This document shows positions 42,290-55,850 of a stretch of 64,000 nucleotides of DNA, piece by piece. The stretch covers positions 107,383,500 through 107,447,499 of the forward strand of contig OY744519.1 of assembly GCA_963556195.1 (NCBI GenBank), given 5' to 3'. The notes beneath the pieces were generated by a model. The model made no database searches, was not told where the DNA came from, and saw only the letters and a program-made list of their open reading frames with translations. This stretch comes from Sepiola atlantica (lineage: Eukaryota > Mollusca > Cephalopoda > Sepiida > Sepiolidae). Position 1 is the first letter of the stretch. Each line of letters opens with the position of its first letter. Both the position numbers and the translations under genes were made by a program.

Positions 42290-42605
42290 CTGGAATGGCA
42301 GAAGTACATCACCAGAGGCTGGAACTGTAGGAATACGTCACTAGAGGCTGATGCGCCAGCCAAGCAAGTCTATTTAAGAGGGCGTTGCCAGAGGTTGGAT
42401 TGGCAGGATGACGTCACCAGAAAGTTGGAATATGGGTAGTAGTTGGTGAAAGGTTGTCCTGAAAAGGGTAGTTGGTTCGTATTAAGTAGTGTGTATTGTC
42501 CTGAAAAGGGGAGTATATCGCATTGAGTAAGTTGTTAAAAGTTGCCCTGAAAAGAACAGTTTTGTCCTGAGGCGAACGGCTGTTGGTGCTGATGCTTTTG
42601 TTTGT
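42290..42605. repeat. Short tandem motifs: CGTCACCAGAGG-type, then CCTGAAAAGG-type
   Basis: 42290-42425 holds about three imperfect ~35-bp units with TACATCACCAGAGGCTGGAA, TACGTCACTAGAGGCTGATG, TGACGTCACCAGAAAG. 42440-42575 holds units of about 42-45 bp with TTGTCCTGAAAAGGG. The second motif recurs at 44505-44585, followed by a CTGTTGGTGCTG-like segment in both places. Confidence 0.6.
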
Positions 42606-42717
42606 TTGTTTGTTTGTTAGTTGGACTTCTGCATAGAGCTCACGAATATCGTTCCTCGAGAGTGTCTAGTGTGCATGAAGTCCTCTTAATTAGTTGCAGC
42701 TATTCATTAGCTTGCAA

Positions 42718-43900
42718 CTTTGCAGGATATAGGTCTACTCCACAAGCTTGCTCGCTATGGAATATCTAGAAATGTCCTCTCAACCATCAAATCCTTTCTT
42801 TCTGATAAGTTTATTAAAGTAGTCTTTGATTGGCAGAAGTCTGAAGCACATAATATCAATGCCAGCGTGTCTCAAGGATCATTTCTGGGCTCAACCCTCT
42901 TCCTGATTTCATCACTGATCTCTCAAATGACATTCTAAAATCACTTGTCGACATTTATGCAGATGACACAACCATCTATGGCAACACTTCGAAGAGCATT
43001 AATGATCAAGATCTTTCTGATTCTCTCTCCTTCGATCTGGAGCACATCGTGCAATGGGGAAAAAGGTGGCTGGTTAATTTTAACACGTCTATGACCAAGC
43101 TTCTTCCCTTTCACCACTAATGCTCAGATTCTAACTTTGCCCCAATTGAAATGAATGGCTCTCACCTTGAGGAAGCCCCATGCTTTGATAAGCTTCTGGG
43201 ACTGACCTTCACTCCATACCTGAAATGGAAGACTTACATCAAATCCGTTGCTAAAGTCGATGGAAAAATGGTTGAATCATTCTACCACTCCAAAAGGTAT
43301 CTCATTCTTGGTGCAATCTTCTACCTGTATAAGAATCAAATACGTCCTAAGATGGAATGCAGTTGCCACATCTGGGGAGGTGCTCCTCAGAGCACCCTTT
43401 CGTCCCTTGACAGAGTACAAAACCAACTCTGAAATATAGTGGACGATGTCCTCTTCTCCACCCTACAACCTCTTTCTCACAGAAGAGACGTTACTAGTCT
43501 TTCTTTACTCAATCGTTACTTTTATAGCAGGGGCTTGACTGAGCTTCATTCTATGCCCCCCCCCCCCCGTAAAACATTCACAACAAAAATACGTCTAGCT
43601 ACAACCATTGTCAATAAATTCTCTTTTTCACTCTGTGTACCTAAAACTAAGTTGAACTTCCATGAGCATAGTTTCTTTCCTAGAACTGCCCATCTGTGGA
43701 ACATAATACCACGGGGCTGCTTCCCGGTTGACTATAACAATTTCTTATTGAGCCGTCCTTTAATCAATTTCTTTACCAGTTACAACTATCGCTACAAATT
43801 TCTTTGGTGTTTCACCGTCTACCTGTCTAACCCAATAACCCTTATTTTTTGAGTGACCTTTGGGCCTTGATAAGACGTGACTCATTTGTAAAAAAAAAAA
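42718..43900 (+). pseudogene. LINE reverse transcriptase C-terminal two-thirds with 3' end
   Basis: Largest LINE copy in the window. 42720-42938 has LARYGISRNVLSTIKSFLSD and SVSQGSFLGSTLF, the motif preceding the catalytic box. After a frameshift comes VDIYADDTTIYGNTSKS with the catalytic YADD, then VQWGKRWLVNFN. 43151-43432 has LLGLTFTPYLKWKTYI, RPKMECSCHIWGGAPQSTLS and LDRVQNQL. 43439-43852 has LQPLSHRRDVTSLSLLNRYF and LWNIIPRGCFP. The 3' box (CTTTGGGCCTTGATAAG) and an A12 run end it. At least two frameshifts; the endonuclease and ORF1 are absent. The clade (Jockey/CR1/I group) is not resolved. Confidence 0.85.
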
Positions 43901-44384
43901 AGGGTTTTTACCTCTGATACTAAAAACAGCAAAGCTCAGTGGTTGCATGAAATTTAAGCCACAAACAGCACCTGCATAAATGGTATTAAATAAGAGACAC
44001 ACCTCAATCCCGGTCGCATGTTGCATCACGAAACGTAGAGGAAGCTGAGGTTATTTTTGTTATAAAAATCGGTTTTGTGTTATGGCTTCTAAAACTAGTC
44101 TGGTTCCACAGTTTACTTGTCATTATTATTAAATTATTGACACGTATGTTTTAGTGTTAACCTCTTTTTTTTGCCTGTTAACTTCATTAAATTCCGTTAA
44201 GTTTTTTTTAATATATAAACACGTTAATTTTTTTATGTTTCTAAAAAGATTTTCTTTGTTTACTGTACGTTAGTCCACTAAAATGGTTAAAAATGATTTT
44301 TTTTCCAATATTTAAAAAAATAATCTTTCGTTAGCTAAAAATCCACCAAAATTATTAATGGATAATTAAATTGTAGAAGAAAAC
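43901..44384. other. AT-rich sequence, no gene seen
   Basis: Nothing recognised. Confidence 0.5.
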
Positions 44385-44620
44385 ATAATACCAAATGAAA
44401 GAATGACGAAGTTCATTCATACCAAATTTATTAATTTTATTCGATAACTTGTTAGGACAATGAAAGATAAAGAGTTTGTGTAGAATGAGAGTTCAGAAGT
44501 TGGTGAAAGGTTGCCTTGAAAAGGGCAGTTGATTTGCATTAAGTATTTGTATTGTCCTAAAAAGGGCAGGTTTATCCTGAAACAAACGTGTGTTGCTGTT
44601 CCTGTTGTTGTCTCGGTTAT
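44385..44620. repeat. Dispersed repeat D, copy 2, joined to CCTGAAAAGG motif
   Basis: Combines the start of repeat D (ATGAAAGAATGACGAAGTTC, GAGAGTTCAGAAG) with TTGGTGAAAGGTTGCCTTGA, AAAGGGCAGTT of the 42440-42605 repeat, linking the two as parts of one larger element. Confidence 0.6.
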
Positions 44621-44744
44621 AGGAGACAAGCTGTAGACGATTATGATGAACGAGAAAAAAAATTCAACTATCTGAAAAAAAAAAAATTCCATCATTAGAT
44701 CAAAATTCGGCAAAATTATTAATGGATAATTACATCGTAGAGGG

Positions 44745-45065
44745 AAAAGCAATATAAAATGAAAGAATAACAAAGTCTATCCATACAAAAATAATTATGT
44801 ATTAACAACTTAAAAAAGCGAAAGACAAACGGTTTGTGAAGAATGAGAGTTCAGAGTGTCCAAGGAATATTCTGGTAAAAGAAAGGTTTGTTTTGTGTGT
44901 AAACATAAATTGAGTACACATGTTTGTTTCGGCTGGCGCCTTGTGCGTTTACGCATGTGTAAATGGAATAGGTATGGTTATGTGTGTGTGTATGTTAGCG
45001 TAACTGTTTTGCGAGTGAAAGAGTGTATGTATGAACTGTGTATATCTGTTCAGTGCGTGTGTTTG
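44745..45065. repeat. Dispersed repeat D, copy 3
   Basis: ATGAAAGAATAACAAAGTCT, ATCCATACAAAAATAATTAT, GAGAGTTCAGAGTGTCCAAG, AAAGGTTTGTTTTGTGTG, as at 39840-40110. Confidence 0.65.
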
Positions 45066-46129
45066 CAATCGCTATTTTTAGTAGTTTGTGAAATTCTCTT
45101 GTTATGTGTGTGTTGCTTCCCGAGGAGCCCTTTGCCTCATAGGAGCTAGGCATGATTATGTCGTGCACACGTTTGTTGTTTCTGGAAGTAAAACAAGAAA
45201 AAGAGTTATGTGTGTTTGGGGTTTTATAGTACGCACGAGTTCTCGGTAAGTTTTTTGCCACTTTTAACAACACCAAGCAAATATTCGCCAATCTGGAAAA
45301 CATTTTTGTTCTCCTCTCCCACGCCCTCAGGAGAACTGAAAAATGCCCCCCAAATCCAACAAAAATTACGTTTTTTTTACACATATATAAAAGTAGATTT
45401 ATTTTTGGGGGCCGAATCCGACTAAAGTTGTAATTATTTGTTATATGCATTATTCAAGTAATAGTGATCGCAGGGGCAGATAACTCAGACTTTACTTATT
45501 CAAGTAATATTGATCGCAAGGGATAAACAACTCATGCTTTACTTTTTAAAATCAGCGTTTTACTATAAATTAAACATCAGGTTATAGAATGTTTGTTTTG
45601 AAAAAACGATTTAAAAATGTAAGGTGTGGATTCGGTTTGGTTCTAACATAAAAAAAATACAAAAACTCTGGAACTGATATTTCCTGAGGACCAGTTCCTC
45701 GCACTCTAATTTTTTGGTGATTTCATTTTTTTTAGTCTTCAATTACTATATCGATTTTGCGTCAAATTCTCAGATGATGAAAACAATGTTTTGGAGAGAA
45801 ACTTGTAGGAATCCGACTCCCAGAGTGTTTGTGGAGAAAATCCGAACGTCCTGATTCGAACTTAAAAAAACAACGTACATATACTAAAGCATACTAAATA
45901 AATATAAAGATGTGATTCTCCGAAGAAAAAAAGAACAAAAGAGGTGGAACATTGACAAGAATTTATATAAAGAATTGTAGGAAGACTCGGGATTTAATGT
46001 GGAACACTGTCCCTTTTCTTTATGCTCATAACACCATATTATTTTGTTTCTATTTTTTACTGCCCCTGTTTCACTTAATATAGTCAGAAGAAACTGAAAT
46101 GTTTGAAATCTCTCTGAATTAGTGTCTTA
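45066..46129. other. No gene seen; one small tandem repeat
   Basis: 45451-45542 holds two copies of a 46-bp unit (TATTCAAGTAATAGTGATCG, CAGGG). Otherwise nothing. Confidence 0.5.
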
Positions 46130-46440
46130 TACATATGGTTTAAATGTCATTAAAATCGGATATGCATATTTGAAGTTTTAAGGGAGTTCTTCCCCCATAA
46201 CTCTCTTAAAGGGAGCGCGTAGAGATTCGGCACATTGAGAGGCACATACAGATTCTGAACCACTCCCATTGCCCCCCCCCCCCGGAGAATTCTATACATA
46301 TGATTTAAATTTCATCAAAATAGGATATATTTAAAGTTGTAAGTGAGGTTCTGACGCCATAGGTCCCTTGGGAGGTCACTTAGAGATTTGGGACCACTGT
46401 CATTGTCTTCTCCTGAAAATTTTACATACAAAAAAATTTT
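46130..46440. repeat. Tandem repeat, 165-bp unit, ~2 copies
   Basis: TACATATGGTTTAAATGTCA at 46130 and TACATATGATTTAAATTTCA at 46295, with similar following sequence and C/G-rich joints. Resembles the internal repeats of the Helitron at 20844-21656. Confidence 0.65.
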
Positions 46441-46514
46441 AGTTTCTTATGTAGATTCTCTTACCTTTCTTTCTGTAGGTAAGAAACACAGACATTGATA
46501 CCCTATATATATTT

Positions 46515-46795
46515 ATAAAACCACTATTCGCCCGTACATGGAGTATTTTTGCCACATCTGAGTTGATGCACCAAATACTAGCCTCTCTGTCTTGGACAGG
46601 GTACAAAAAAAATTCTAACTAAATAGGTCCCGCACTGTCTGCCAAGCTTCAACCCCTATCACATCGCCGCAGAGTTACATTCCTGTGCTTGTTTTGCTTA
46701 TAACCTCCCCTCCACGTAAATACTCCTGACCCACCCGACTAGCAGCAAAATCCCACCCCTTCACTGTAGCGGTATGTAGATGCTGGAAGAGTTTC
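46515..46795 (+). mobile_element. LINE RT C-terminal fragment
   Basis: Conceptual frames show TTIRPYMEYFCHI, DAPNTSLSVLDRVQK, then ASTPITSPQSYIPVL-type sequence, the diverged equivalent of RPKMEYC...DRVQ...LQPLSHRR. Truncated by the next repeat. Confidence 0.6.
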
Positions 46796-46811
46796 TACTA
46801 TAATAGATTTA

Positions 46812-47395
46812 TCTCTATCTATATCAAGTTAGGCTTGTGTATATGTTTATATACTTAAGTGTACAGGATTCACTTATAAACTTATTAACTGATCATTATG
46901 AATTTTAAAACTAGGCCTAAGAGTCCAAATGTAGGCTATATTTAGTTTAATGCAAAGATGGTAAAAATGGGGTGCAAGCCCTTCATGAGAATTCAGATAC
47001 CTACAATTTTTATGAAATTTTAACAATGGGTTAATCACGTAATAAATATTCCCACAAATTTAAGTTTATTTGGAGTAATTAAAGGGGTTTTAGGAGACAT
47101 AATATGGGCACAACCTCCGATTTTTAAATTCAAATAAATTAGATGTGCATCTAATTTTATCCATAGTCATGAGACATCAATTAAGCCAGATTGCCTGAAT
47201 TTCAATTTCTTCTTAAGACCCGTTAAGCTTAAGCGTTAAATTTTAGACATTTTCTAGAATCAAAATCATGTAATGAATTTTGATCAAAATTGGAATAAGG
47301 ATTCTAGACATACATCTTTATTTTAATCTTCATAAGGGGATATAAAAGTGGTGCAAAACTGTTCTGTTCGGGGAATTAATTTTACCTGCTCTGAG
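46812..47395 (+). mobile_element. Helitron-like family R3, copy B
   Basis: Starts A|TCTCTATCTATATCAAGTTA and follows copies A and C throughout: GTACAGGATTCACTTATAAA, TTAGACATTTTCTAGAATCA, CTGTTCGGGGAATTAATTTT. The end hairpin is lost. Confidence 0.65.
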
Positions 47396-47999
47396 TTAAT
47401 TAATAAATGCATGTTTATATAAATCACATATATTTATTTTCTTTTTAATAGAAATTTTTTTATGTCACTTAAATGACTTTGCTCACTTATCCTTTATTTC
47501 AGGGATGAAAATACGTTTTATCATACCCATAGTCGAAACTAGGTGACCACCTTTACAAAGAGATGGCACGTTGAAGGTGCTAATGAATACTATAATTAAG
47601 ATGGCTTTCGGTAGGAAATGATACTAAAATATCGGAAATATAAAAATACGATAAATGTCTCAAGAGCGTTTAATACCAAGTGTCTTTGAGTTTTTGTCAT
47701 TCACAACATCAGAGTTTTATCTCAGCAAATAGAAAAGATAAAAAGTGTTTGTAATTTTTATTGAAATATAATTCTTACAAGTAATGAAAGTATATAGCAT
47801 AGGGGTTTATTTACCAGCTTCTCTAGCCGCCTGGGGACCGCATCAACTGATTTCACAAGTAACTCATTTTTTCGTTTTTGTTTTTTTAAGAATTGAATCA
47901 TGATGAATACTATGAGAGGATTTACAAATCTCCACAAACCACCTACTAAAAAAGACAACCGACGTCCAAGCAAGTCCTCACGCGCTATGAGGGATGGTT
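47396..47999. other. No gene seen
   Basis: Nothing recognised. Confidence 0.5.
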
Positions 48000-48085
48000 C
48001 TGACAGCTGTTAATCTATCCATCTCATTAACCCTTATCCTCGAGTGTATTTTGCCTTGATAAGTGGTGACTCATTAGTAAAAAAA
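48000..48085 (+). mobile_element. LINE 3' tail
   Basis: CTCATTAACCCTTATCCTCG, AGTG, TTTGCCTTGATAAGTGGTGA, CTCATTAGTAAAAAAAG: 3' box and A run of the common LINE family. Confidence 0.75.
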
Positions 48086-48246
48086 GAAAACAAGGAGTTC
48101 CTTGGGAAATCAGATGATGCGGTTCCCAGGTGGTGGCGAATGCTGACGCCCATATAAATAAAAACGTATACTATATACTTTATCATATTTATTACTTGTA
48201 GGAACTATATTTCAGTAATAAATTACTATCACTTCTTTTTCATCAG

Positions 48247-49784
<1,538 letters not shown>

Positions 49785-50300
49785 AATGAGTCACCACTTA
49801 TCAAGGCTAAAAGCAACTCGAGGATAAGGGTTAATGAGATGGATCGATTGTCAGTTAAATGAAGAATATTATGAGATGATTGAAAATGATCAATGGAATA
49901 AACTAATTTTGATTACTTATAAGGACGGTTTATGGAGAAGTATTTGTTAACATTGGAGTTGAAGACGACTATGTTGTAATCTTCAGGGAAGCATTAATGT
50001 GTTCCACGGACGGGAAGTGCTTGCAAGGAAGCTCTGCTCGTGGAAGTTCCGCTTTGTGCTAGGTACATGAAGGAAAGTTTTTCCCGTTGTGGTAGTTAGA
50101 CAAGTTCTTGCTGTGAATGTCTTACAATGAGGAACTGGAGATTGGAGCTCGGTTGAGCACCTTACATTGAAATAACGATAGAATAGAGAGAAAATAGCAA
50201 CGTTTCTTCTGTGAGAAAGTGGCTGTAAAGAACAGAATATATCATCCCCCACCCCACCCACTAGATATCGAAGTCGATTTTGAACTCTGTCTGTTTAATG
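49785..50300 (-). mobile_element. LINE 3' end (RT C-terminus)
   Basis: Minus strand: LQPLSHRRNVAIFSLFYRYF, RCSTELQSPVPHCKTFTA, PSTKRNFHEQSFLASTSRPW, then the 3' box (ACCCTTATCCTCGAGTTGC, CTTGATAAGTGGTGACTC). The 92-residue frame 50261-49983 is intact but truncated at its N-side. Confidence 0.8.
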
Positions 50301-50439
50301 TTTGATTTATTTGTTCCAAAAATGTATAATTTCTCTCATTTTGTTTTTAGGAAACGGGTATTTTAGTATGTAAATTACTAGATAATAATTCAGAACACTT
50401 GATGAGAATAGAATGCCAAACTTCAAAAGGTCCTATTGA

Positions 50440-50870
50440 GGCGTGCTGATTTATTTATTGCCGCCTGGGGGCTAATACATTACCTACTTTATTGGAGAGG
50501 CTCAAATAGCGAAGTAAGTCATTCAATTACGGTTGGCTAAACTACCGAGGGACTACTTCTTCAGATTCTGAACCCATTTCTTGGAGCTCATTATCACAAT
50601 ACTCGGTCCTTCCTGGTCATGTTCACTTCCTTTTATCCGTAGATGAGGACGAATCATGAAAAACTGTAACAGGAACCTCTCAAGAGTTCGAAATAGGTCG
50701 AATTGCAGAGGGAATACTGAGATAAGAGATCTTATATCGGCTTTTCTTGCCGTCGACACCCTCCATGTTGACCAGAGAAACAAAGCGGTCATTTCTGTCG
50801 TCCTTGGAATATCGCCAATCCATTGTGAACTCAAAAAGACAGATCGTTTCGGTTTTCTTTTGTGCTGTCA
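50440..50870 (-). pseudogene. Decayed coding remnant, unidentified
   Basis: Minus strand: FTMDWRYSKDDRNDRFVSLV, NMEGVDGKKSRYKISYLSIP, SAIRPI (50871-50680), then in a second frame HDSSSSTDKRK, CDNELQEMGSESEEVVPR and FSQPxLNDLLRYLSLSNK with three in-frame stops. Composition and continuity look protein-like. The second part recalls a conserved segment in proteins of unknown animal mobile elements; I cannot name a family. Confidence 0.4.
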
Positions 50871-51799
50871 CGAATCATTTCATTATAATTATGAGAAGTT
50901 ATTTCTTGCCTTTGTCGCCAAGGGGAACTTCAAATATCTCGTATAGACCCACCACACAGACGATGTTTTAACAAAGAAGTGTGTAAAAGCCATATAGCAT
51001 ACCAGAACACACCAAGATAACTTACGCTTTTATGTCTACTTGAAGAATAGGATTGTTTATATTACGGCACATCAACCCCATAAGTTATGTTGTGCTATAC
51101 AATGTATTCATAAAATACTAGAAAGTTATTTAATTATAATTATTGTAAACAATAGTAGCCGTTAACAATGCAATTTTAGAAACATTTTATTAATTCAAAT
51201 TTTCGGGGGGGAAAAATTCCCTTGTTCAAAGTCATATTAAGAATTGTTTCATTTTCTGTAATTTTTTTTGGGGGGGGGGGGGCGATATCTTAACGGGTGC
51301 TGTAGTATCACTAGTAGTACTACAAACGGCAACAACAACAACAACAACGGCAGCTGCAACAAGCCGTAATTAGCGGTGTTTTGAATCTTTGTTTGACTTC
51401 TAAGCTGAGCTCTGATTGGTGTGAACATTTAATTTGGTTTCTGGTTTGCCCATTCAGAAGCAACTTCTCATGAGGGCAGATATAGGTCTTGGAGGTTATA
51501 AAACACAGTGCTCACTCGATTCTTACTCTTTTAGCCACGAGACGGCATAGCTCTCTGGCTCATCCACGTTGCTCCATTCAACCCCTAAAACTTCTCTCTT
51601 GGGACACTCAGGCTACGGGCCCTGGCTGCGATAAGAAGACTTCTACATGCAACATGGCGACCAACTGCACGCACGTGGACTTCTATCATTGTAACACACA
51701 CACATACACATATCAATACGGCCTGCCTTTAAACAATCTAGACGTACGTACGAACATTCTTCTGATATGAATAGGAATAGATATTCTAGTATTTATTAT
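50871..51799. other. No gene seen; possible LTR-like stretch
   Basis: G12 run at 51269-51282, (CAA)n at 51328-51350. GGTTATAAAACACAGTGCTC (51494) could be a TATA-type promoter of an LTR whose poly(A) signal would be AATAAAG at 52027; unproven. Confidence 0.3.
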
Positions 51800-51895
51800 A
51801 TGATGTATATTACCGCTGCGTGTAAAAGAATAACGAAGAAGAATAGGTAGACAAATATAATGGTATATCTGTATTGCTCGGTTGTGGCGAAACAG
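51800..51895 (+). repeat. Inverted dispersed repeat, arm 1
   Basis: GCGTGTAAAAGAATAACGAA, AAATATAATGGTATATCTGT, ATTGCTCGGTTGTGGCGAA recurs on the minus strand at 52797-52905. Confidence 0.75.
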
Positions 51896-52397
51896 GACAT
51901 TTATCCTATCCTTCATATTGTGAACATTCTAACCTTTTCCCGCGTCCAGACTTCTGGGCACATTATTCTCTGTTGGCTTCTTCCCCCCTTCTCAACTACT
52001 ATATTTACATGTTAACGAAGACGGCCAATAAAGTTGTTATAAATATTAGAAATGAACTTCGTCGTTTTTCTACAGCGCCTTTGGTCTTGTTTCAATCTTT
52101 AAACATTTGAACGTGATGTCGGCTCGCCGTATAGTAAAAAATAATTAAAATATTTTCGATGTCACGTTCTCTCTATTCCTCTTACTCTCTTTCCCCCTTA
52201 CCCTCTCTCTCTTTCTCTTTTATCTTAATCTCGCTCTTTCATTTTCTCTCTCTTTCTTTCTCCCTCTCTCTGTATCGTTATAGAATTGAAAAGTCAAATG
52301 AAGTTTATTTGCAATACACTGATTTTAAGTATTTCTTTATTTTAAATTTTCTATTAGAAAACTAGCAATGAGCATTGGTGGTTGGTTGGTTGGTTGT
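51896..52397. other. No gene seen
   Basis: Pyrimidine-rich stretch at 52160-52275. Confidence 0.45.

Positions 52398-52470
<73 letters not shown>
52398..52470. repeat. (GAT)n microsatellite
   Basis: About 24 GAT units after a (GGTT)n run at 52379-52396. Confidence 0.95.
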
Positions 52471-52796
52471 CATTATTTATTGAATTATTATGGAATTTGT
52501 TTATTTAGTCTAGGTTTAATTGTGAACAGCTGACCGGAAAATATATATCCGATGATTTGATGCAGAGATCTGTGGAGGTCATCTGTAAAGGTTACCTGTA
52601 GGCGGAAACACACCCGTCGCTAAATAAAGAATAAAATAGATGCAAGTCACGCACCGTAAGAGGAATCTCGGAATGAGCGTTATACGTAGATGTCCAAAAA
52701 TGTTATTAAAAGATGGCCCAAATTGAGATCGAACATTCTGCTGGCTAGCAAATTTGGGAGATTAACTTCCGTCGATTCCATACTCTTTCCACCCTC

Positions 52797-52905
52797 CTTT
52801 TCAACCCACCCGTTCGCCGCAACCGAGCAATACAGACATACCATTATATTTGAATGCATATTCTTTTTCGTTATACTTTTATACGCGGCAGTTATATACA
52901 ACATA
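52797..52905 (-). repeat. Inverted dispersed repeat, arm 2
   Basis: Minus-strand copy of 51800-51895, about 80% similar by eye. Confidence 0.75.
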
Positions 52906-52914
52906 TAATAAATA

Positions 52915-53419
52915 CTAGCATACCTATTCCGTCAAAAATGACGGAGAGAAATGTTACATTTTTCCAACCCAAACAAGGAGTAGTCAACCTTTTTATATGA
53001 CAAATTTATTTTTACATTCAAACAATGAACTATTTACATCACCAGTTTCTTCTCGGGTATTTTTTAGTGAAATTTATTGTTAGGTGTGATGAAAATGAAA
53101 ATGAACTTCCCTGCAAAGGGATTGAACTCGGAGCCTTCAGGTTATAGAATTTTTGTTTTTAATACATCTCCTCCCTCTTCAGTTTTAAATTTTCAGAAGG
53201 TTACTGGCTACGAAAGAAAAGACATCCGAAGAAGAAGCCCGGAGAGTACAACGATCGAAATGTTTAGAAGATGAGGGCAATAGTCTAAAAACATGTAAAT
53301 AATGACAATACTTAATTGCAGAAATCTTTAAAATACGCATGGGACCAGTTGAGTTCCATTTCTTGTGACTGGTATCGATCACTGAATCGATAAATGTCTT
53401 AGACTAGCATTATATAAGA
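52915..53419 (-). mobile_element. Non-autonomous Helitron (505 bp)
   Basis: Minus strand: host A, TCTTATATAATGCTAGTC at 53419; 3' end CCGTCA-TTTT-TGACGG hairpin, then AATAGGTATG, CTAG, host T at 52914. The perfect 6-bp hairpin ten nucleotides before CTAG is classical. Confidence 0.8.
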
Positions 53420-53944
53420 TTGACTCTAATGATTGGTTGACGTTTTGAAATCAGATAGCGTCGCCTGCGACACGGCAAGACAAACATTGTGGACATAACA
53501 CGTCAAGTTGTATTTATTTATTTACTTTATATGTATTCACGTGTCTATATGAGGCTCTGTCTGCCGGTCGATCAGTTTGTCCATCGTTCTGTCACGCTTC
53601 AGTTTTAAATAGCATTTTCATCGATGAGCGCGCAGATTAAACAGACTTATCTTATTTTAGATACTTCTACGTTTTTGTAATATATCAAGGACGCGAGTTG
53701 TCGCTCTTGAAGCGGAAAACACTAAGCGGAAATTAAGGCCCTTGCATGCAACTTTTTATCTTGCCCTAGAGGGGCGCTTTTTTCGTTCTGTTGATTTAAT
53801 AAAGGTGGAACTTTAGTAACATGCTTGCTTCGCCTTAGCACAAAACACTAACTTCGAACCGAGTCATAACAGTTTTATGTTCTGATGAACTAACTATCTG
53901 TACTGAATTTGTTACGGACAAAAAAGATACATAGACGAAGTGCC
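53420..53944. other. No gene seen
   Basis: Nothing recognised. Confidence 0.5.
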
Positions 53945-54482
53945 AGTAAGTGTCGCTCATGGCACTCTTTCCTGCCTTGACAGAGTACAAAATCGCCTTC
54001 GCAATCTAGATGATCGCTTCCTCTTCCCTACAGCCTCTATCTCACAGAAGAGACGTTGCTAGTCTTTCTCTGCTCTATCGTTATTTTCATGGTAGGTGCT
54101 CGACTGAGCTTAAATCTCTGGTACGCCCTCCTTTAAAACGTTCACAATAAGAACTCGTCTAGCTACAACCAGTGCAAAGAAATCTTTTTCTTGCTCTGTG
54201 CACTTAAAATCAAATAGAACTTTCATGAACAGTTTGTTTCACACACTTTTCCATGTGGAACACAATACCACGGAGCTGCTTTTCATCTGACTGCAACATG
54301 GTTGTTTACAAGTCAAATGTCAACAAATATCTGTCGAGCCATCCTCTTAGGTAATCAGATTCTACCCATTCCACCCATCGTTTCATATCCTCTCATAGTA
54401 TTGTTCATCATCCAACCGACAATCTCATTTACCCTTAACCCCGAGTGGCCTTGGTAAGTGGTGACTCGTCAGTACAAAAAAA
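53945..54482 (+). mobile_element. LINE 3' end with poly(A)
   Basis: CTTTCCTGCCTTGACAGAGT (DRVQ region), TCTCACAGAAGAGACGTTGC (SHRRDV), AACACAATACCACGGAGCTG, then CTTAACCCCGAGTGGCC, TTGGTAAGTGGTGACTCG and an A run that the next element interrupts. Confidence 0.8.
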
Positions 54483-55140
54483 TGGTGCTTATTTACAACA
54501 GGGTCCCTGTAGAAAATTATTTTCATGTAAAATCAGTATTTTGTACTTACTCAGTCATAGTTTCTCACTCACAGTACGAAAAAGAATTTAAAAATATCAA
54601 GCAGAACTTTAATTAGAATGATTTTTCCATTTCGATGTACAACGTCTATTCGCCGACATTTTGGGTGTGAGCGATCGATGGAATAGCCAAAAGCAATAAC
54701 TCCGTTGTTATTGTTAGAATTTAAAAAAGAAAGAAACACATATGCAATAATAATAAAATATTGCAAAAAATCAACCGTCTTCGCCGGCTCCATACACAAG
54801 TATACCAAGTCCTCCAAGTTCAAATCATTGACATCCATTTTCAGATAAATTCTTAAAAAGTACTATTTAGGTCACACGTGCCTACCAAGGGCAGACAATT
54901 TCGCGACACTTACCTGCCCTTGGTTATCTATTCCATCAATCGGCCACAAACAAAATGTCGGCGAATAGACGTTGTACATCGCCCTTATGGAAATGGAAAA
55001 ATCGTTCTAATTAAAGTTCTACTTGATATTTTTAAATTCTTTTGCATACCGTGAGTGAGAAACTATGCCTGAGTAAGTACAAAATATTGATTTTACATGA
55101 AAATAATTTTTTCCAGGGACCCTATTGTAAATAAACACCA
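54483..55140 (-). mobile_element. Merlin-family deletion derivative (658 bp)
   Basis: TIRs of about 205 bp (54483-54690 and 54930-55140) start TGGTGCTTATTTACAACAGG, sharing TGGTGCTTRT with the Merlin at 6948-8286. Inside, on the minus strand, is a transposase start at 54838: MDVNDLNLEDLVYLCMEP, KTVDFLQ, clearly related to MDFNSFKFEDILYFTSD of the larger element; the rest of the transposase is missing. It sits in the LINE poly(A) tail, with A-rich sequence on both sides that hides the target duplication. Confidence 0.75.
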
Positions 55141-55806
55141 AAAAAATAGTATAGGATCATAGTTTGCCTTAAAACCGATTTTTTTTTTACTTCCGGTTGA
55201 ATTACTAACAAAACAATATACACAATTTTGCTATTAAGATAATTTTTAGTAAAAAGGAGGTTTGGCATTTATGCACTTTAGGGACGGTGCAAATTTATTT
55301 GTTTTGATTTCAAAAGAACTACAATGGTGTAAGGGGCAGACAACCCTTTATTTTTTCACTTTTAGTACATTTTTAGTACATAATTTCTCCGAAAATGCAC
55401 GTGAATGCCCTGAATGAGAATTTTTTATTTTTAAAAATTAAATCGGGAATAAATAAATAAGAACTAATGCAAATTCAATTAATTAATAGAACATTAATTG
55501 AAGAAATTAAAATCAACTGTATTTTTTTTTCTCTTCAAAATTAAATCAAAACAGTCATCTTGTTAGGGTTAACAGATTTTTTACTTTTTTTTTTACAGTT
55601 TAAAGAATAAAACAAAGTCTTTATTTACAATATAAATAAATAAAATTAAAACAGTCATCTTGTTTGGGTAAACACATTTTTTTACAGTTTAAAAAAATAA
55701 AACACGAACTCTGTATTTACAATATAAAGGAAATGTGTGGCAGCAAATATTTTTTTTATTAAAAACAGTTCATTTTTGTTTCGTAAACTTAGGAGATTTA
55801 TTTTTT

Positions 55807-55850
<44 letters not shown>

